In this document: positions 26,671 to 34,564 of the stretch, piece after piece
Layout: each line of letters starts with the position of its first letter
Numbering within the stretch: position 1 is the first letter of the stretch
NCBI GenBank assembly: GCA_002375495.1
Contig: DFLU01000006.1
Coordinates: 129,060 to 193,059 of the forward strand
Direction: 5' to 3'
Source of the DNA: Flavobacteriaceae bacterium UBA3611
GTDB lineage: Bacteria; Bacteroidota; Bacteroidia; Flavobacteriales; Flavobacteriaceae
DNA length: 64,000 nucleotides
Translations under genes and position numbers: made by a program
The notes under the pieces: model-generated
The model's input: the letters and a program-made list of their open reading frames with translations, nothing else
What the model was told of the DNA's origin: nothing
The model's database searches: none

Positions 26671-27992
26671 TGGTAGAAACGGAAACAAAAGTAGAGCGTT
26701 ACGAAAGTTATAAAGACTCTGGCGTAGAATGGTTGGGAGATATTCCTGAGCATTGGGAAGCTTTGGCAAATAAGTTTGTTTTTAATTTGAAGAAAAATCA
26801 AGTTGGGAAAAAATCTGCTGACTACGATTTGTTATCATTGACTCTAAAAGGAATTATGATAAGAAATTTAGAAAATGGCGGAAAATTTCCTGCTGAATTT
26901 GATACATACCAAGAAGTTAAAAAAGGTGATTTTGTTTTTTGTCTTTTTGATGTTGAAGAAACTCCTCGTTGTGTAGGTTTATCTGATTATAACGGAATGA
27001 TTACAGGAGCATATACTATAATGGAGCCGAATGAAAATTTTGATAGAAGTTTTCTGTATTATTTCTATTTGAATTTAGATGCAGATAAAAGAATGAAACC
27101 TTTATATACAGGTTTAAGGAATACTATTTCTAAGGATAATTTCTTTGCTTTTAAAACCTTTGTTCCACCCCTTTCCGAACAAACTGCCATCGCTCAATTT
27201 TTAGACGATAAAACTACCAAAATAGATGAAGCCATTGTCATAAAACAGCAACAAATAAGCTTGTTGAAAGAACGCAAACAAATACTGATACACAAAGCAG
27301 TTACACAAGGTTTAAACCCAAATGTAAAACTAAAAGATTCTGGTGTGGATTGGATTGGTGAGATTCCTGAGAGTTGGAATTGCATAAAATTTAAGTTTAT
27401 TATTCGTACTAAAGCTCGATTAGGTTGGAAAGGGCTAAAGGCAGCTGAATATGTTGATAGAAGTAATTATGGGTTTCTTTCTACACCAAATATAAAAACT
27501 AGAGATATCGATTTTGATAGCGCATATTTTATTACCCAAAGAAGATATTATGAGTCGCCAGAAATTATGTTACAAAAAGGAGATGTTTTACTTGTAAAAG
27601 ATGGTTCTACGTTAGGAATATCGAATATAGTAAGGGATTTGCCTTTTAAATGTACCGTAAATTCTTCTATTGCCGTTTTGCGTGTAATGGAAGGAGTAAA
27701 TCTTTTGCCAGAATATTTGAACTACTTTTTAAAGAGTGAAACTTGCCAAAGAATTATCGATAAGAAAAAAGATGGAATGGGTGTCCCTCATCTATTCCAA
27801 TCTGATATAAACAATTTTAGTGTTCCTATTTTTCCAATTGAAGAGCAGAGGCAAATTTCAAATTATATTGAAAAATCATCAATTAAACTTGATGAAGCCA
27901 TTAACTTAAAACAGCAGGAAATTGAAAAGTTAAAGGAGTATAAGAGTAGTTTGATAAATGGTGTGGTGACGGGGAAGGTAAAGGTTTGTTAA
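26670..27992 (+). CDS. hsdS: Type I restriction-modification specificity subunit
   Basis: A 440-residue protein with two target-recognition domains. Each half starts with the same phrase (YKDSGVEWLGDIPEHWE near residue 11, LKDSGVDWIGEIPESWN near 220) and ends with a conserved helix containing 'PLSEQTAIAQFLDDKTTKIDEAI' or 'PIEEQRQISNYIEKSSIKLDEAI'. This is the normal HsdS layout and sets a bipartite recognition sequence, which cannot be read from sequence alone. It is translationally coupled to hsdM by one shared base. The next gene follows after 36 bases. Confidence 0.95.
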   Translation: MVETETKVERYESYKDSGVEWLGDIPEHWEALANKFVFNLKKNQVGKKSADYDLLSLTLKGIMIRNLENGGKFPAEFDTYQEVKKGDFVFCLFDVEETPRCVGLSDYNGMITGAYTIMEPNENFDRSFLYYFYLNLDADKRMKPLYTGLRNTISKDNFFAFKTFVPPLSEQTAIAQFLDDKTTKIDEAIVIKQQQISLLKERKQILIHKAVTQGLNPNVKLKDSGVDWIGEIPESWNCIKFKFIIRTKARLGWKGLKAAEYVDRSNYGFLSTPNIKTRDIDFDSAYFITQRRYYESPEIMLQKGDVLLVKDGSTLGISNIVRDLPFKCTVNSSIAVLRVMEGVNLLPEYLNYFLKSETCQRIIDKKKDGMGVPHLFQSDINNFSVPIFPIEEQRQISNYIEKSSIKLDEAINLKQQEIEKLKEYKSSLINGVVTGKVKVC

Positions 27993-28028
27993 AAATTGTA
28001 CTACCTTTATAGAGTTTAAAAATAAACT

Positions 28029-29222
28029 ATGAGTAAAAAAGAAAAACAGGCGCAGTTTTTTCCATTCGACAATCAATCTGACGAAGAAATAGTTGATGTT
28101 GAAGTCGAAATTGAAGACGAGAGCTCAATAGAGTTAATGGAAAAACCTTTTGACCCAACTAAAATAAATATCGAAACAAAAACACCATCTCTAGATACTC
28201 TAATAAAACGTATTGCTAGAGATAGCATTGAGATGGATACTTCATCTTATTTTCAACGTAAGGATGATCTGTGGGATAGAACAAAGCAAAGCAGGCTTAT
28301 AGAGTCTATACTCATTAGATTTCCGCTACCAGCATTCTTTTTTGATGCAAGTGACGATGATAAGTGGCTAGTTGTTGATGGATTGCAAAGACTTAGTAGT
28401 GTAAGGAATTTTTGTGTTAAACAAGAAGGTAAAGCAATGATGAAACTTACTAATTTGGAGTTTTTAAATCATTTAGAAGGATCTAATTTTGAAGATTTAC
28501 CGATTAGTTTGCAACGTGTAATTGAAGAAGCTGAGGTAGTGATTTACAAAATAATGCCTGGGACACCTACAGATGTAAAATTTAATATATTTAAGAGAAT
28601 TAATACGGGAGGTTTAATTTTAGAATCTCAAGAAATAAGACATGCCTTATTTCAAGGCAAACCAGCAAAATTTATAGCGAAATTAGCTGAAAACAAAAAC
28701 TTTCTACAGGCAACTCAACATAGGATAAAAACGCATCGTATGCTAGATAGGGACTTCGCAAATCGATTCTTAGGATTTTATCTTTTCGGATATGAAAATT
28801 ACTTTACAGATTTAGAAACATTCATGAGTAAGGCAATGGCTGAAATTAATTTTTTAGGCGATGATAGATTATTGGAAATTGAAAATGATTTTGGTAAGTC
28901 CATGAAACTAGCTCAAGATATTTTTAAAGATAAAGCGTTTAGAAAAATTTATAAAAACCACAAAAGGACTCCACCAATTAACAAGGCCTTGTTTGATGCT
29001 ATTTCGACTCAATTTGCATTATTGAGTGATAATGAAAGAAATACATTAAAAACACAAAAAGTAAAGTTTAGAAATCTTTTAAAGGAGTCATTGAAAACTG
29101 ATCCAGAGTTTTTTGCGTCCGTTACAAGTTCAACCGGTGATAAAAAGAGGGTGATTTTAAGACATTCAAAAATAAGGGAATTGATTCATCAAACAATAAA
29201 CATAAACGATTATGTTAGATAA
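28029..29222 (+). CDS. DUF262 (DGxQR-motif) protein
   Basis: A 397-residue protein. After an acidic N-terminus (1-45), the DUF262 core contains 'SYFQRKDDLWDRTKQSRLIESIL' (about 73-95), D117-G-L-Q-R121 (the DGQQR-type motif) and 'FNIFKRINTGG'. DUF262 is a ParB/Srx-like fold found in GmrSD and BrxU, where this motif binds or hydrolyses nucleotides. Here the GmrSD DUF1524 HNH domain is absent, so it is not a complete type IV restriction enzyme. It is the first gene of the three-gene insert between hsdS and hsdR, and its 3' end overlaps the ATPase gene by 11 bases. Confidence 0.82.
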   Translation: MSKKEKQAQFFPFDNQSDEEIVDVEVEIEDESSIELMEKPFDPTKINIETKTPSLDTLIKRIARDSIEMDTSSYFQRKDDLWDRTKQSRLIESILIRFPLPAFFFDASDDDKWLVVDGLQRLSSVRNFCVKQEGKAMMKLTNLEFLNHLEGSNFEDLPISLQRVIEEAEVVIYKIMPGTPTDVKFNIFKRINTGGLILESQEIRHALFQGKPAKFIAKLAENKNFLQATQHRIKTHRMLDRDFANRFLGFYLFGYENYFTDLETFMSKAMAEINFLGDDRLLEIENDFGKSMKLAQDIFKDKAFRKIYKNHKRTPPINKALFDAISTQFALLSDNERNTLKTQKVKFRNLLKESLKTDPEFFASVTSSTGDKKRVILRHSKIRELIHQTININDYVR

Positions 29223-30369
29223 TATAGAATTAAGAAATTTTAAATCGATTAAAGAAAAAAAGTTTAATTTAAAAAATCTAAATTTATCATTAGGCTTAAA
29301 TGGTATGGGAAAGTCTTCCTTTATACAGTCTTTTCTATTACTTCGACAGTCGTCGCAAAGTTTACATCAATTAAGGTTAAATGGCGATTATGTTAAGATT
29401 GGTACTAGTAAAGACGCACTATATCAGTATACCAAAAAAAATGAAAATCTAACTATTAATATAGAAAACACAGCTAATAAACATTGGGACCGTCAATTTG
29501 AGTATGAAGTTGAAGCAGACTTTATGAATGAAATAGTTGAATTGACTTTTTATGGAGAGCCAAATAATAAAATTGATGACAGTATAAAACGTGAGTCATT
29601 ATTTACTAATAATTTTCAGTACTTAAATGCTCATCGGACAGAACCAAAAGACATTTATAAAAAAAGTTATTCAAGTGTAGTGACCGATTTAAATTTGGGC
29701 GTGCACGGTGAATATACTGCACATTTCATAGAAACCCACGGTAATGATGAAATAAATTTTGATAATCTCTTACATCCCAATTCTGCAGTTAAAGATGAAA
29801 TCGCCGGCACAGAAATAATAGTTAAGACTTTAATTAATCAAATAAACTTGTGGATGGGTGAAATATCACCAGGGGTTAATATTAGAACCACCTCTATTTC
29901 TTCTGAGTTTGTTATGTTAGAATACGTTTTTAAACAGCCTAATTATGGTAATACGAATCGATTTAAACCTGAGAATGTTGGTTTTGGTATTACATATGCT
30001 TTACCCGTTGTTACATCACTACTTTCAAGTAGGCCGGGTCAGTTATTAATTATTGAGAATCCAGAGTCTCATATACATCCCAGAGGACAAGCAGAACTTG
30101 GGAAGTTAATTGCTAAAGTAGCAATGAACGATGTTCAAGTAATTTTAGAAACACATAGTGATCATATTTTGAACGGAATACGTGTTGCCGTTAATGAGGA
30201 AACTATTTCTAAAGATAGGGTTGCCATTTTCTACTTTAATAAAGTAATCACTCCTAACGAACAATACTCCGAAGTAACTGATATTAAGATTGATCAAAAT
30301 GGCACTTTGAGTGAGTATCCTGAGCATCTTTTAGATGAATGGAACACGCAACTTCTTAAACTTCTATAA
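29212..30369 (+). CDS. SMC/ABC-type AAA ATPase, DUF3696-like
   Basis: A 385-residue protein with Walker A G-LNGMGKS at residues 28-35 right after 'LDNIELRNFKSIKEK'. The C-terminal half has 'VGFGITYALPVVTSLL', Walker B 'LLIIENPESHIHPRGQ' and the H-loop 'ILETHSDHILNGIR'. It ends with 'IDQNGTLSEYPEHLLDEW', the DUF3696 tail. No TOPRIM domain follows, so it is not an OLD nuclease; it is more likely a sensor or switch ATPase acting with a separate effector. It overlaps the DUF262 gene and ends exactly where the next gene starts (30370), so all three are probably coupled and made in fixed ratio. Confidence 0.85.
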   Translation: MLDNIELRNFKSIKEKKFNLKNLNLSLGLNGMGKSSFIQSFLLLRQSSQSLHQLRLNGDYVKIGTSKDALYQYTKKNENLTINIENTANKHWDRQFEYEVEADFMNEIVELTFYGEPNNKIDDSIKRESLFTNNFQYLNAHRTEPKDIYKKSYSSVVTDLNLGVHGEYTAHFIETHGNDEINFDNLLHPNSAVKDEIAGTEIIVKTLINQINLWMGEISPGVNIRTTSISSEFVMLEYVFKQPNYGNTNRFKPENVGFGITYALPVVTSLLSSRPGQLLIIENPESHIHPRGQAELGKLIAKVAMNDVQVILETHSDHILNGIRVAVNEETISKDRVAIFYFNKVITPNEQYSEVTDIKIDQNGTLSEYPEHLLDEWNTQLLKLL

Positions 30370-31224
30370 ATGAATTTAATATTTAATGAACTTTCATTAG
30401 AACCTTTATCTCAAAGCGTTTTCGAAATTCAAGATCGATTTTCACATTTATTAAATTCTTTCAAAGTTGCTAATGATAAATACAGTTTTAACCGTATAGT
30501 TATGGTGCAACATGTTTTTAGTATGGATTTTATTGCTGGTCAAAATATAAACCAAGTAATAGGTGCATTTACTGATCGTGATGTTCAGCAATTATTGCTT
30601 GGGTTAATTCAAAAACCATATGCCGATGATTTGGAAGCGGAAGACATCGAAAGTTTTTTGCAGGGAGAATATTTAATAAATAGTGTCGATAAGCCAACCG
30701 ACATTTCTCCGATGGGCCTGCCTATTTCATATATTTTATCCGTGCCTTGTTTGAGTCTTTGCTCTCATGAATTTTGGAAACAAGAAGTAATCATAGTACA
30801 AAAAACAATAGATGGGGGCTCTATAATAGAATTACCTTGCATAAATATTGGCTGTAATGATAATTTAAATAGTCCTGCTATGGTGGATTGGGCGGCTAAT
30901 GTATTTACGAAGGATTTGACTACTAAAGCTGATATTGAACAATATTTAAATTACAACAAATATTCACTTCAACTTTCAGATTCTTTTCTTTCAGATCTAT
31001 GGACATGGAAAAAAGTAGATCCTGAAAAATATATTTATATTTTGAAATTAATGAAAGATGTTGAAATACATCCTTTTACTGGAGGTATGGGTAAAACAGA
31101 AAACCTTCGTGGTAGAGATAAGGAAGCTTCAAAAAGAATAACACAAAAAGATAGATTAAGTTATTCAGTTGAAAATGATGAAGTAACATACTTTGCGTGT
31201 AAAGGTCATTATGATTTTCATTGA
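30370..31224 (+). CDS. Fusion of an unknown domain to a YoeB/RelE-fold mRNA-interferase-like domain
   Basis: A 284-residue protein. Residues 1-200 match nothing I recognise. Residues about 210-284 align with E. coli YoeB: 'IHPFTGGMGKTENLRG', 'ASKRITQKDRLSYSVENDEV' and 'FACKGHYD'. The four YoeB catalytic residues E46, R65, H83 and Y84 correspond to E244, R262, H280 and Y281 here. YoeB cuts mRNA in the ribosomal A site. No YefM-like antitoxin is adjacent; the upstream ATPase or the long N-terminal domain could restrain it instead. Start ATG 30370 directly follows the ATPase stop. The end overlaps only an unlikely upstream TTG start of hsdR. Confidence 0.72.
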   Translation: MNLIFNELSLEPLSQSVFEIQDRFSHLLNSFKVANDKYSFNRIVMVQHVFSMDFIAGQNINQVIGAFTDRDVQQLLLGLIQKPYADDLEAEDIESFLQGEYLINSVDKPTDISPMGLPISYILSVPCLSLCSHEFWKQEVIIVQKTIDGGSIIELPCINIGCNDNLNSPAMVDWAANVFTKDLTTKADIEQYLNYNKYSLQLSDSFLSDLWTWKKVDPEKYIYILKLMKDVEIHPFTGGMGKTENLRGRDKEASKRITQKDRLSYSVENDEVTYFACKGHYDFH

Positions 31225-31235
31225 AAATAAAAATT

Positions 31236-34200
31236 ATGCATAGCCAAACCAATGAACAAGCATTAGAAGCCGCCATAGAGAAGCACCTTAGCGGTACCTG
31301 CCTAGAAGATATAAAAGAGCAAGGCAAGCCTATTGATGCAGTAAATGAGGATGCAGAAGTATACCGGAATGGGAAGGGATTTTTGGTTGGGCAACCGGCT
31401 AATTTCAATGCCCAATATGCTATCGACGAGCAATTCTTTTGGGAGTTCTTACAAGAAACCCAGCCGGAAGAGTTAGATAAAATCCAGAAACAAAGTGATT
31501 GGAAATTAAAAATTCTTCAGCGCTTTGATCGTATGATTAAAAGGTATGGTGTGTTGCACCTACTCAAAAAGGGGTTAGAGGTTGATGATGCATATTTCAC
31601 TTTATTTTATCAGTTACCGTTGGCTAGCAGCGGAGTCTCCGTAAAAGAAAAATTTCAAAAAAATAGATTCAGCGTTACGCGCCAGATTAGATACAACCTA
31701 GACAGGCCAGGAGAAGAAATTGATTTAGTGCTTTTCATCAACGGGTTACCCATTATAACTATGGAACTGAAAAATCCATGGACTGGTCAAAATGCCAGAG
31801 TGCATGGGCAGCATCAATACCGAAAGCAGCGCGATAACCAACAACCTTTATTGCAATTCGCTCGTTGCATGGTTCACTTCGCCGTAGATACGGATGAGGC
31901 GTATATGACAACAAAATTGGCGGGGGAAAAAACCTATTTCTTACCATTCAACAAAGGAAATAAACACGGTAAAGGAAATCCTGAATTACCTTTTGGAGAC
32001 ACGGGACATCGTACTCAATACTTGTGGGATGAAGTGTTTACAAGAGAAAGTCTAGCAAACATTATCCAACATTTTGTTCGCTTAGACGGAAAGAAGAAAG
32101 ATCCTCTAAATGGTAAAACGCTTTTTTTTCCTAGGTATCATCAAATGGACGTTGTACGCAAAATCTTAGCAGATGCTACTAAAAAGGGTGTAGGGCAAAC
32201 GTATTTAATTCAGCACTCCGCTGGATCTGGGAAATCCAATTCCATAACCTGGGCAGCCTATCAATTGATAGAAACATACCCAGAAAACGATACTGTTCCT
32301 GGTTGTAAAGGAATAGAAAGACCATTGTTCGATTCGGTCATTGTGGTTACAGATAGACGCTTGTTAGACAAACAGATAAGAGATAATATTTCAGACTTTT
32401 CAGAAGTAAAAAACATCGTGGCCCCTGCCTATTCTTCAAGGGAGCTTCGTGATAATTTAGAGCAAGGGAAGAAGATTATTATAAGCACCATTCAAAAGTT
32501 TCCCTTCATCATTGATGGAATTTCAGATTTAAGCGAGAAACGATTCGCAGTTATAATTGATGAAGCGCATAGTAGTCAGAGTGGTTCAGCTCACGACAGT
32601 TTGAATACTGCCATGGGTCAGCAAGTCACTGAGGAGGAAGATATGGATGCACAAGATAAAATTGTGAAGGCCATGGAAGCAAGAAAAATGCGTGGGAATG
32701 CTTCTTATTTAGCTTTTACGGCAACTCCAAAGCCTATTACACTTGAAAAGTTCGGAGTACAACAAGAAGATGGTGGTTTTGTTCCTTTCCATCTCTATTC
32801 AATGAAGCAAGCCATAGAAGAAGGGTTTATTCTAGATGTGCTTTCTAATTACACTACCCTAAGGAGTTACTATGAAATTGAGAAATCTGTAGAGGACAAC
32901 CCTTTGTTCGATAACAAAAAAGCACAAAAGAAATTAAGGGCTTATGTAGAGCAACATCAACAAACCATTCAAACAAAAGCAGATATAATCCTAGACCATT
33001 TCATTCCTAATATCGTCAACAAAAAAAAGTTGAAGGGTAAAGCGAAAGCGATGGTGATAACGCAAAGTATTGCATCCGCTATTCGATATTACAAGGCATT
33101 GCAACGAACCCTTAATGACATGGGCAATCCTTTCAAGATTGCAATCGCTTTTTCTGGAATAAAGGAAGTAGATGGTATTGAATATACCGAATCTGAGATG
33201 AATGGTTTCGCAGAAAAGGATACGAAAGACAAGTTCAACGATGATACCTATAGAATTTTAGTAGTAGCCAATAAATATCTAACCGGCTTCGACCAACCAA
33301 AACTATGCGCAATGTATGTTGACAAAAAACTACAAGGCGTATTGGCAGTCCAAGCTTTATCACGATTGAATAGGGCGGCAAATAGTCTCGGAAAAAAGAC
33401 CGAGGATTTATTTGTGTTAGATTTCTTCAATTCCACCGGTGATATTAAAGAAGCGTTTGACCCGTTCTATACCGCCACTTCATTAAGTCAAGCCACTGAT
33501 GTGAACGTATTGCACGATTTAAAAAGTGTATTGGATGATGTTGGTGTGTATGAGTGGTCTGAAGTTGAAGATTTTAATGAAAAGTTTTTTAGCAAGGAAG
33601 ACGCTCAAGTGCTGAGTCCGATTATAGAACGGGCTTCAGAGCGTTTCATACATGAATTGGAGCTAGAAGATGATGAGAAAGCCGATTTCAAAATAAAAGC
33701 TAAACAATTTGTAAAAATTTATGGGCAAATGGCTGCTATAATGCCTTTTGAAGTAATCACTTGGGAAAAGCTTTTTTGGTTTTTAAAGTTTCTTATTCCT
33801 AAACTCCCGGTTAAACCGGACACAATAGACGGTCTAGATGAATTACTAGAAGCTGTTGATTTATCAACTTATGGTTTAGAACGGGTTAGATTGAATGAAA
33901 GCATTGGTTTGGATGATTCAGACAGCGTTGTTGATCCCCAAAACCCAAATCCCAGAGGGGCGCATGGAGGTGAAGAAGAAAAAGATCCGCTAGATTTGAT
34001 CATACAATCCTTTAATGAACGGTGGTTTCAAGGTTGGGAGGCGACACCAGAAGATCAACGTATAAAATTTATAAGCTTAACAAAATCGATACAAGCACAT
34101 CCAGATTTCCAATCTAAAGTCGCCGAAAATTCAGATGAACAAAATAAGAATTTGGCATTTCAAAAGATTTTGGACGATGTGATGTCCAAACAGCGTAAAC

Positions 34201-34295
34201 AAGAATTAGATCTGTATCGCTTATACGCAAAGGATGAAACTTTTTATAGAGCTTTTTTTGACACCATGAAACGTATGGCTAGTATGGGGATGTAA
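31236..34295 (+). CDS. hsdR: Type I restriction endonuclease subunit R
   Basis: About 1,019 residues from ATG 31236; a TTG at 31221 would add five residues and overlap the previous gene, which is less likely. The N-terminal PD-(D/E)XK nuclease is seen in 'EEIDLVLFINGLPIITMELKN' (D...ExK). The SF2 translocase follows with Walker A 'HSAGSGKSNSI', 'VVTDRRLLDKQI', the DEAH box 'AVIIDEAHSSQ', motif III 'FTATPKP' and late motifs near 'LSRLNRAA'. It forms the R2M2S restriction complex. The C-terminal helical domain binds HsdM. All key motifs are present, so the restriction system looks intact. Confidence 0.95.
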   Translation: MHSQTNEQALEAAIEKHLSGTCLEDIKEQGKPIDAVNEDAEVYRNGKGFLVGQPANFNAQYAIDEQFFWEFLQETQPEELDKIQKQSDWKLKILQRFDRMIKRYGVLHLLKKGLEVDDAYFTLFYQLPLASSGVSVKEKFQKNRFSVTRQIRYNLDRPGEEIDLVLFINGLPIITMELKNPWTGQNARVHGQHQYRKQRDNQQPLLQFARCMVHFAVDTDEAYMTTKLAGEKTYFLPFNKGNKHGKGNPELPFGDTGHRTQYLWDEVFTRESLANIIQHFVRLDGKKKDPLNGKTLFFPRYHQMDVVRKILADATKKGVGQTYLIQHSAGSGKSNSITWAAYQLIETYPENDTVPGCKGIERPLFDSVIVVTDRRLLDKQIRDNISDFSEVKNIVAPAYSSRELRDNLEQGKKIIISTIQKFPFIIDGISDLSEKRFAVIIDEAHSSQSGSAHDSLNTAMGQQVTEEEDMDAQDKIVKAMEARKMRGNASYLAFTATPKPITLEKFGVQQEDGGFVPFHLYSMKQAIEEGFILDVLSNYTTLRSYYEIEKSVEDNPLFDNKKAQKKLRAYVEQHQQTIQTKADIILDHFIPNIVNKKKLKGKAKAMVITQSIASAIRYYKALQRTLNDMGNPFKIAIAFSGIKEVDGIEYTESEMNGFAEKDTKDKFNDDTYRILVVANKYLTGFDQPKLCAMYVDKKLQGVLAVQALSRLNRAANSLGKKTEDLFVLDFFNSTGDIKEAFDPFYTATSLSQATDVNVLHDLKSVLDDVGVYEWSEVEDFNEKFFSKEDAQVLSPIIERASERFIHELELEDDEKADFKIKAKQFVKIYGQMAAIMPFEVITWEKLFWFLKFLIPKLPVKPDTIDGLDELLEAVDLSTYGLERVRLNESIGLDDSDSVVDPQNPNPRGAHGGEEEKDPLDLIIQSFNERWFQGWEATPEDQRIKFISLTKSIQAHPDFQSKVAENSDEQNKNLAFQKILDDVMSKQRKQELDLYRLYAKDETFYRAFFDTMKRMASMGM

Positions 34296-34460
34296 AATAT
34301 GATGTTTATAACATTAGATGTATCTCCAAGTGGTTGTGCAATAAAAAAGGTATAATAAAGATATTGTATATGACAGTCATTGCGTTAAAAAATAACTAAT
34401 ATTTACTATCAGATTTATTTTTTAAAAAAACTTTAATTTCTTGCGCATTAGTCTAAAATA

Positions 34461-34561
34461 ACTGTAATGGTTGTTATGACATTTGTACATGTCAAGTATT
34501 TAGACAGTTACTAACATTATAGAACGTAATGATAACTTTGGTAAATAACATCCATTACAGT
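34461..34561. repeat. Long inverted repeat with nested dyads, candidate replication origin
   Basis: Arm ACTGTAATGGTTGTTAT (34461-34477) and its reverse complement at 34545-34561 match at 16 of 17 positions, with 67 bases between. Inside the left half is a second dyad, TGACAT-N6-ATGTCA (34477-34494). An AT-rich run lies just to the left (about 34380-34440). The position, next to the 3' end of the SF3 replication gene, resembles the origin placement in staphylococcal pathogenicity islands. A recombination or termination site is the alternative. Confidence 0.5.
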
Positions 34562-34564
34562 TTC

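Noticed and set aside
28029..29222. Complete GmrSD type IV restriction enzyme
   Set aside because: Only the DUF262 half is present; no DUF1524 HNH domain in this gene or the next.
29212..30369. OLD-family nuclease (as in Gabija)
   Set aside because: The ATPase ends after the DUF3696-like tail with no TOPRIM domain, and no UvrD-like helicase is adjacent.
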